From Xanthobacter agilis (GTDB lineage: Bacteria > Pseudomonadota > Alphaproteobacteria > Rhizobiales > Xanthobacteraceae), in assembly GCF_021730435.1 (NCBI RefSeq), contig NZ_JABWGX010000011.1:80891-144890 (forward strand): a DNA stretch of 64,000 nt, in the 5' to 3' direction. The position numbers and the translations under genes were made by a program. Shown here one piece after another: positions 58,495 to 64,000 of this stretch (the stretch's first letter is position 1; each line of letters opens with the position of its first letter). Below the pieces are notes generated by a model, which had not been told where the DNA came from, searched no databases, and saw nothing but the letters and a program-made list of their open reading frames with translations.

Positions 58495-59859
58495 ATGGAC
58501 GATAAACTCGGCGTCCGCAGTCTCATCGACGTGCAGCGCGGCACCCTCAAACCGGCGATCTACACCGACCAGGCCATCTACGAGCAGGAGCTGGAGCGGA
58601 TTTTCGCGCGCTCCTGGCTGTTTCTGGCCCATGAGTGCATGATTCCAAAGGCCGGCGACTTTTTCACCACCTTCATGGGCGAAGACCCGGTGATCGTGGT
58701 GCGGCAGAAGGACGGCTCGGTGTCGGCCTTCCTCAACCAGTGCCGGCATCGCGGCATGAAGCTGTGCCATGCGGACGAGGGCAACACCCGCGCGCTGACC
58801 TGCCCCTATCACGGCTGGGCCTACGGCCTGGACGGCGCCCTGACCTCCGTGCCGCTGGAGGAGGAGGCCTATCGCAACCGGCTCGACAAGTCGAAATGGG
58901 GCATGCGCAAGGTGCCGCGCCTCGCCACCTACAAAGGCCTGATCTTCGGCAATTGGGACGAGAACGCGCCGAGCCTCGAAGACTATCTCGGTGACATGGC
59001 CTGGTATCTCGACGGCTTCCTGGACCGCCGCGAAGGTGGAACCGAAATCGTCGGCGGCGTCCACAAGTGGGTCATCGAGTGCAATTGGAAATTCGCGGCG
59101 GAACAATTCTGCTCCGATCAGTATCACGCGCCCTATACCCACGGCTCGGCGGTGCAGGTGCTGCAGCCCGTGCCCACCAACAAGCCGGACGGCTCCCCCC
59201 TCGGTGAGGGCCAGACGGCCAAGCCAGCCTGGGCCAATGGCCTCGGCGGCGTGCAGTTCGCGGGCAACGGCCATGGCAGCGCGTTCTTCTTCACGGAGAA
59301 GGCCGACGCCAATGTCTGGGTCGGCGGCGCCGTCTCCAATTACTTCCGCGACACCTATCCGGAGGCGGAAAAGCGCCTCGGCCGGGTACGCGCCCTGCGG
59401 CTTGCCGGGCACAACACCATGTTCCCGACCCTGTCCTGGCTGAACGGCACCCAGACGTTGCGCGTGTGGCACCCGCGCGGGCCGAACCAGATCGAGGTGT
59501 GGGCCTTCTGCATCGCCGACAAGGCCGCCCCCGACGAGGTGAAGGAGGCCCTGAAGAAAAGCCACGCCCGCGCCTTCGGCCCGGCCGGCTTCCTGGAGCA
59601 GGATGATTCCGAGAATTGGGTGGAGGTGCAGAAGGTTCTGCGCGGCCACATGGCCCAGAAAACGGATTTTTGCGTGCAGATGGGCCTCGGCATGGAGGAG
59701 CGCCGCACCGACGGCATTCCCGGCATCACCAATTACACCTTCGCCGAAACCGCCGCGCGCGGCTTCTACCAGCGCTGGGCGGACATGATGACCGCCGAAA
59801 GCTGGGACGAGATCGAGGCCCTCACCAGCTCGTTCCAGAAGGAGGTCGTCAATGCTTGA
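58495..59859 (+). CDS. hcaE: 3-phenylpropionate/cinnamate dioxygenase large subunit
   Basis: A 454-residue Rieske oxygenase alpha subunit. Rieske ligands are in CRHRGMKLC and CPYHGW. The mononuclear iron site is in DQYHAPYTH, with a later aspartate. The sequence follows HcaE closely ([55 protein letters not shown]). It dihydroxylates the ring to a cis-dihydrodiol, fed by the ferredoxin and reductase downstream. The ATG at 58495 has GGGGAGG upstream. The stop overlaps hcaF. Confidence 0.95.
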   Translation: MDDKLGVRSLIDVQRGTLKPAIYTDQAIYEQELERIFARSWLFLAHECMIPKAGDFFTTFMGEDPVIVVRQKDGSVSAFLNQCRHRGMKLCHADEGNTRALTCPYHGWAYGLDGALTSVPLEEEAYRNRLDKSKWGMRKVPRLATYKGLIFGNWDENAPSLEDYLGDMAWYLDGFLDRREGGTEIVGGVHKWVIECNWKFAAEQFCSDQYHAPYTHGSAVQVLQPVPTNKPDGSPLGEGQTAKPAWANGLGGVQFAGNGHGSAFFFTEKADANVWVGGAVSNYFRDTYPEAEKRLGRVRALRLAGHNTMFPTLSWLNGTQTLRVWHPRGPNQIEVWAFCIADKAAPDEVKEALKKSHARAFGPAGFLEQDDSENWVEVQKVLRGHMAQKTDFCVQMGLGMEERRTDGIPGITNYTFAETAARGFYQRWADMMTAESWDEIEALTSSFQKEVVNA

Positions 59860-60409
59860 GGCTGTCGCCCGCATCGCGCCCCTCGGCGAACCCGTCGGCA
59901 AGGTCACGCCCGAACTGCAGCACGAGGTGGAGCAGTTCCTGTATCTGGAAGCTGCGCTGCTCGACGAGCGCCGGTTCCGCGAATGGCTGGACCTGCTGGC
60001 GGAGGACATCTCCTACGTCCTCGACACCAACACCCTGGCCCAGGTGCGCGACCGCAGGCGCGGCCTGCAGCCGCCCACCACCTCTATTTTCAACGAGGAC
60101 AAATACCAGCTCGAGCGGCGCATCGCGCGTCTTGAAACGGGCATTGCCTGGTCGGAGGAACCGGCCTCGCGCACCCGCCATTTCGTCTCCAATGTGCGCA
60201 TCCTCTCGGTGGTTGGAAACGAGCTGGAACTCGCCTGCAACTACATGGTCCACCGCGCCGCCAAGGCCCGCGACCACCACACCTTCATCGGCACCCGCCG
60301 CGATCGGCTGCGCCGCGCGGACACCGCCGGCGGATGGGCTCTGTTTGGCCGCCACCTTGAACTCGACGCGTTCACCCTGACCGCGGCGAACATCAGCATC
60401 CTGTTGTGA
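59852..60409 (+). CDS. hcaF: 3-phenylpropionate dioxygenase small subunit
   Basis: A 185-residue beta subunit of the ring-hydroxylating dioxygenase, with the typical [24 protein letters not shown] start of the cone-like fold and a C-terminal [15 protein letters not shown]. It has no cofactor and stabilises the alpha3beta3 enzyme. Its start lies 8 bp inside the end of hcaE. Confidence 0.92.
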   Translation: MLEAVARIAPLGEPVGKVTPELQHEVEQFLYLEAALLDERRFREWLDLLAEDISYVLDTNTLAQVRDRRRGLQPPTTSIFNEDKYQLERRIARLETGIAWSEEPASRTRHFVSNVRILSVVGNELELACNYMVHRAAKARDHHTFIGTRRDRLRRADTAGGWALFGRHLELDAFTLTAANISILL

Positions 60410-60412
60410 TCC

Positions 60413-60733
60413 ATGGAAAAAGTTCACGTCTGCTCACTTGCGGACCTGCCACCCGGCGAAGCGCGCCGGGTGGACACGTCCCCCGCCATCGCCGTCTTCA
60501 ACCTGGACGGTGCATTCTATGCCCTGGCGGACCTGTGCACCCACGGCAATGCCTCCATGGCCGAAGGCTATCTGGAGGACGACTGCACGGTGGAATGCCC
60601 GGTGCACACCGCCCGCTTCTGCCTGAAGACCGGCAAGGCCCTCACCCAGCCCGCCACCATCGACCTCGCCACCTTCGCGGTTGAGGTGGAGGGCAACGAC
60701 ATCTATGTGCTCATGCCGCAGGGCGGCGCCTGA
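60413..60733 (+). CDS. hcaC: Rieske ferredoxin of the dioxygenase
   Basis: A 106-residue Rieske ferredoxin with cluster ligands CTHGNASM and CPVHTARF. It carries electrons from the HcaD-type reductase to HcaE. The gene begins 3 bp after hcaF, and its stop overlaps the hcaB start (TGATG). Confidence 0.93.
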   Translation: MEKVHVCSLADLPPGEARRVDTSPAIAVFNLDGAFYALADLCTHGNASMAEGYLEDDCTVECPVHTARFCLKTGKALTQPATIDLATFAVEVEGNDIYVLMPQGGA

Positions 60734-61545
60734 TGGGCGCGCTGGAGGGGCAGGTGGCCCTCATCACCGGCGGCGGCTCCGGCCTCGGCCGGGCCCTGGT
60801 GGAGCGCTTCATCGCGGAGGGCGCCCGCGTGGGCGTGCTGGAGCGCTCGGCGGAGAAGGTGGCGCAGCTCGCCGCCGACTTCCCCCAACAGGTGGTCGCC
60901 GTCACCGGCGACGTCCGCTCCATGGCCGACAACGACACCGCCGTCGGCGAGACCGTGGCCCGGTTCGGCCGGCTCGACTGCTTCATCGGCAATGCGGCGG
61001 TGTGGGACCACGGCGCGAGCCTTCTGGACATTCCCTCCGAGCGCCTGCCCGACGCCTTCGACGAGCTGTTCGCCATCAATGTGAAGGGCTACCTGCTGGG
61101 TGCCAAGGCGGCGGCCCCGGCCCTGGTGAAATCCGAGGGCAGCCTCATTTTCACGCTGTCGAACTCGGCCTTCTATCCCGGCGGCGGCGGGCCGCTCTAT
61201 ACCGCCTCGAAGCACGCGGCGGTGGGGCTGGTGCGCCAGCTCGCCTACGAGCTCGCCCCGAAGGTGCGGGTGAACGCGGTCGCGCCGAGCGGCATGGCGA
61301 GCGACCTGCGCGGGCCGCAGGCCCTCGGCCAGCAGGACACGCGGATCATGGACTCGCGGTCGCCGGACGCCATCCGCGCCATCCTGCCGCTGCAATTCTT
61401 TCCCGAACCCAAGGACTTCACCGGTCCATACGTGCTGCTCGCCGCGCGCGGCGACAACCGCACCCTGTCCGGCGTGATGATCAATGCCGATTGCGGGCTC
61501 GGTATCCGCGGCATCCGCCACGTGGCCGGAGGCTTGAACCTCTGA
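60733..61545 (+). CDS. hcaB: cis-Dihydrodiol dehydrogenase (SDR)
   Basis: A 270-residue short-chain dehydrogenase. The nucleotide motif [10 protein letters not shown] is at the N-terminus, with the catalytic Ser in [23 protein letters not shown] (Tyr and Lys in YTASK). It oxidises the cis-dihydrodiol to the catechol (2,3-dihydroxyphenylpropionate) with NAD+. The sequence [14 protein letters not shown] is typical of this dehydrogenase group. Confidence 0.92.
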   Translation: MGALEGQVALITGGGSGLGRALVERFIAEGARVGVLERSAEKVAQLAADFPQQVVAVTGDVRSMADNDTAVGETVARFGRLDCFIGNAAVWDHGASLLDIPSERLPDAFDELFAINVKGYLLGAKAAAPALVKSEGSLIFTLSNSAFYPGGGGPLYTASKHAAVGLVRQLAYELAPKVRVNAVAPSGMASDLRGPQALGQQDTRIMDSRSPDAIRAILPLQFFPEPKDFTGPYVLLAARGDNRTLSGVMINADCGLGIRGIRHVAGGLNL

Positions 61546-61604
61546 AGCCAAAACAGCCGCCCCGCGCGGAGCGGCGAGACCAATAAGGGGAGGAACCCTG
61601 CGCC

Positions 61605-62549
61605 ATGTCCATCAAGCTCATCTGCGTGTCGCACAGCCCGATGATGGATTTCATCCATCCGGCGCCCGAGGTGGAGGCCGCCGCGCGCGGCGCCTTCGCC
61701 GAGCTGGCGCAAGAGGTGGCCGCCTATGATCCCGAACTGATCGTGCTGTTCGCACCCGATCACTTCAACGGCTTCTTCTACGACCTGATGCCCCCCTTCT
61801 GCATCGGCCTTCGCGCCAAGTGCGCGGGCGACTGGGACATCGGCGAGGGCCCGCTCAACGTGCCCGAGGCGCTGGCCCTCGACCTCGTAAAGGCGGTGCA
61901 GGCCGAAGACGTGGACATCGCCTATTCCTACCGCATGCAGGCCGACCACGGCTTCACCCAGCCCCTGGAGCTGCTGGCCGGATCGGTCGCGCGCTATCCC
62001 ACCATTCCCATTTTCATCAACGGCGCGGCCAAACCCTTTCCACCCTGCCGCCGGGCGCTGAAATTAGGCGAGGCCGTCGGCCGCTTCCTGGCCGGACGGC
62101 CCGAACGCATCCTGGTCGTCGGCTCGGGCGGCCTGTCCCATGATCCGCCGACCCCGCAGTTTGGCAGCGTCCCGCCGGAGGTGGAGGAATTCCTCATCGC
62201 CGGCCGCAACCCAAGCCCGGAGGCGCGCCGCGCCCGTCAGGAACGGGTGGTGGAGAACGGCCGCCTGCTGGCGCGAGGCCAGGGCAGCTCCCAGCCCCTC
62301 GACCCCGACTGGGACCTCGGCCTCATCAACACCTTCGTCACCGGCGACCTCACCCGGTTCCAGACCATGACCGACGAGGAGATCCGCGCCCAGGGCGGAC
62401 GCGGCGGCCAGGAAATCCGCGCCTGGATCGCCGCCTTCGCCTGCCTCAAGGCGGCGGGAACCTATCAGGCCCGGACGCGCTACTACCATCCCATCGACGC
62501 CTGGATCGCCGGCATGGGCATGGTGAGCGCCGACAGCCTCGCATCGTGA
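61605..62549 (+). CDS. mhpB: 2,3-Dihydroxyphenylpropionate 1,2-dioxygenase
   Basis: A 314-residue class III (LigB-type) extradiol dioxygenase opening the ring of 2,3-dihydroxyphenylpropionate by meta-cleavage. Markers are VSHSPMMD near the start, FAPDHFNGFFYDLMPPFC, QADHGFTQPLELL and VGSGGLSHDPPTPQ, matching MhpB. Iron-binding histidines lie in these motifs. The ATG follows AGGGGAGGAACCC. It follows hcaB by 59 bp. Confidence 0.94.
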   Translation: MSIKLICVSHSPMMDFIHPAPEVEAAARGAFAELAQEVAAYDPELIVLFAPDHFNGFFYDLMPPFCIGLRAKCAGDWDIGEGPLNVPEALALDLVKAVQAEDVDIAYSYRMQADHGFTQPLELLAGSVARYPTIPIFINGAAKPFPPCRRALKLGEAVGRFLAGRPERILVVGSGGLSHDPPTPQFGSVPPEVEEFLIAGRNPSPEARRARQERVVENGRLLARGQGSSQPLDPDWDLGLINTFVTGDLTRFQTMTDEEIRAQGGRGGQEIRAWIAAFACLKAAGTYQARTRYYHPIDAWIAGMGMVSADSLAS

Positions 62550-62559
62550 GGGGCAGGCC

Positions 62560-63813
62560 ATGAATGCCCTCCCCCATCCTTCAGGACACGCGCCGGTGCA
62601 TGTGGTGGTGGGCGGTGGCCAGGCCGCCGCCGCCGCGGTCACCGCCATGCGCGAGGCCGGCTTTTCCGGCCGCATCGTGCTGGTCGGCGCGGAAGCCCAC
62701 CTGCCCTATGAGCGCCCGCCCCTCTCCAAGGAGGTGCTGGTGACACCGCAGGCGGCCCAAGTCTCTATCCATCCCGAAGGCTTTTACGCCGAAAAAGGCA
62801 TCGAATGCCGCTTCGGCGATGCCGCGGTGCATTTCGACGCCGACGAACGCCGGCTGGAGCTGGCCTCCGGCGAAACCCTGGCCTTCGACAAGCTCCTGCT
62901 GGCCACCGGCGCGCGGGCGCGCGCCTATCCGCTGCTGGATCAGCTCGGCAGCGGGGTCTTCACCCTGCGCACCCTGGACGATGCCGAGGCCCTGCGCGGC
63001 CACATCTGGCCTGGCCGCCGGGTGCTGGTGGTGGGCGGCGGCGTCATCGGGCTCGAAGTGGCGGCCAGCGCCGTCATCATGGGCGCCGACGTGACGGTGA
63101 TCGAGCGCGGCGCGCGCCTGATGGCCCGCGGCGCCCCCGCGCCCATGGTCGAGACCCTGATCGCGCTCCACCGGGACAAGGGCGTCACCTTCGCCCTCGG
63201 CGCCGATCTGGTCGAGGCCACGCGGGCCAATACCCGCGAGATCACGCTGTCGGCGGCCGATGGCCGGCAGTTCGTGGGCGACCTCGTGGTCTACGGCATC
63301 GGCGTCGAGCTGAACGTGGACCTTGCCATATCCGCCGGCCTGCGGGTGGAAGACGGCATCGTGGTGGACGAATACGGGCGCACCAGCCACCCCGACATCT
63401 ATGCCGCCGGCGATGTCGCCCGCCAGTGGACCCCCGCGCGAGGCACCCACCTGCGGTTCGAAACCTGGGCCAACGCCCAGAACCAGGGCACCGGCGTCGG
63501 CCGCGCCATGGTGACGGGCGAGCCCTGCGCCTTCGAGGTGCCGTGGTACTGGACCGACCAATATGGCCACAATTTCCAGGTCGCCGGCGCCCAGGAGGCC
63601 GATGAATGGCTGCATCGGGGCGAGCCCGGCGCGCTGAAGGCGACCGTGTTTGGCCTCAAGGACGACGTGGTGGTGGGGGCATTCACCGTCGACAACGGCC
63701 GCGAGATGCGCCCGGCGCGCGCCATGATCGCCACCGGCCACCGTATCACCGACCGGACACTCATCGCCAATCCCAAGACCGATCTGCGCAAGGTGGCCGA
63801 TGGCCGGCTCTGA
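62560..63813 (+). CDS. hcaD: Ferredoxin-NAD(+) reductase of the dioxygenase
   Basis: A 417-residue FAD-dependent pyridine nucleotide reductase: FAD motif [23 protein letters not shown] motif [17 protein letters not shown], late FAD motif [10 protein letters not shown]. It passes electrons from NADH to the Rieske ferredoxin. Length fits the HcaD/BphA4 group. It is placed after mhpB, so the hca and mhp genes are interleaved in one transcript. Confidence 0.92.
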   Translation: MNALPHPSGHAPVHVVVGGGQAAAAAVTAMREAGFSGRIVLVGAEAHLPYERPPLSKEVLVTPQAAQVSIHPEGFYAEKGIECRFGDAAVHFDADERRLELASGETLAFDKLLLATGARARAYPLLDQLGSGVFTLRTLDDAEALRGHIWPGRRVLVVGGGVIGLEVAASAVIMGADVTVIERGARLMARGAPAPMVETLIALHRDKGVTFALGADLVEATRANTREITLSAADGRQFVGDLVVYGIGVELNVDLAISAGLRVEDGIVVDEYGRTSHPDIYAAGDVARQWTPARGTHLRFETWANAQNQGTGVGRAMVTGEPCAFEVPWYWTDQYGHNFQVAGAQEADEWLHRGEPGALKATVFGLKDDVVVGAFTVDNGREMRPARAMIATGHRITDRTLIANPKTDLRKVADGRL

Positions 63814-63877
63814 GCGCCCCCTGGAACACGACAATGGAGCGGGACCGAGCGGGTCCACGGCTCAAGGAAGGATCCAC

Positions 63878-64000
63878 ATGCCCAAGATGAAGGCAGCGAT
63901 TATTGGATCTGGGAACATCGGGACGGACCTGATGATCAAGATCCTGCGGACGGCGCGGCACCTTGAGATGGGTGCGATGGTGGGGATCGACCCGCGGTCG
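63878..64000 (+). CDS. mhpF: Acetaldehyde dehydrogenase (acylating), partial
   Basis: The first 41 codons are visible: [19 protein letters not shown] and onward, with the Rossmann GSGNIGTD and VGIDPRS typical of MhpF, which turns acetaldehyde into acetyl-CoA at the end of the pathway. The gene runs off the right edge. The start follows AAGGAAGGATCCAC. The aldolase gene (mhpE) is expected just beyond. Confidence 0.88.
   Translation, partial: MPKMKAAIIGSGNIGTDLMIKILRTARHLEMGAMVGIDPRS

Overview
High-GC alphaproteobacterial DNA, probably from a Rhizobiales/Xanthobacteraceae-like diazotroph. This is inferred from codon use, the NifA/VnfA regulators, sigma-54 promoters, and the gene content. No rRNA, tRNA, CRISPR array, insertion sequence or phage gene was seen. 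The standout region is a vanadium-nitrogenase island at about 23.8-48 kb.

Region 1 (1-22.1 kb) is a small non-ribosomal peptide locus. On the left, a type II thioesterase and an ABC exporter (cut by the window edge) run leftward, divergent from a PhyH-type Fe(II)/2-oxoglutarate dioxygenase. After a gap holding a small gene with a possible sigma-54 promoter, a rightward operon encodes two NRPS proteins (C-A-T, then C-A-T-degenerate E-C-T-TE), a tripartite RND efflux pump (outer-membrane lipoprotein, membrane-fusion protein, pump) and a Sfp-type phosphopantetheinyl transferase. The product is unknown. With two A domains it is probably a very short peptide.

Region 2 (22.2-31.6 kb): a globin-coupled methyl-accepting protein, then a leftward cofactor operon (NifE-, NifN-, NifX- and NifU-C-terminal-like proteins) and a NifA-type activator. 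Divergent from these is vnfA, the V-nitrogenase activator with an N-terminal cysteine motif, followed by a small unknown gene.

Region 3 (31.8-39.1 kb) is the V-nitrogenase proper. vnfD, vnfG, vnfK and two accessory genes run rightward. Leftward from the same intergenic region run a NifX-like/glyoxalase I fusion, vnfH and a Nif11-like small protein. Canonical sigma-54 promoters face both ways, with two near-consensus VnfA-type boxes between them. VnfD carries every cofactor and P-cluster ligand at the numbering I recall for the Azotobacter protein.

Region 4 (39.2-47.9 kb) is an accessory metal-handling region. It holds a leftward phosphonate-type ABC importer (candidate oxyanion or vanadate importer) and a DUF2478/DUF4213/DUF364 fusion. 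Divergent from the fusion is a tightly overlapping operon of ATP-grasp ligase, a cytosolic binding-protein-like protein, a HypB/UreG-like GTPase, a stand-alone ABC ATPase and a nitroreductase. This divergent unit has two good sigma-54 promoters around a VnfA-type box, so it probably belongs to the Vnf regulon. It is the best candidate here for an undescribed system, perhaps vanadium trafficking or FeV-cofactor assembly.

Region 5 (48.3-55.2 kb) is one giant autotransporter adhesin gene containing an internal 1,608-bp in-frame tandem duplication.

Region 6 (55.6-64 kb) is an hca/mhp pathway for 3-phenylpropionate/cinnamate: ring-hydroxylating dioxygenase (hcaE, F, C, D), dihydrodiol dehydrogenase (hcaB), extradiol dioxygenase (mhpB), hydrolase (mhpC), hydratase (mhpD), the start of mhpF, and a LysR regulator. 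Two copies of an AGAC-N7-GTCT motif sit at its promoters.
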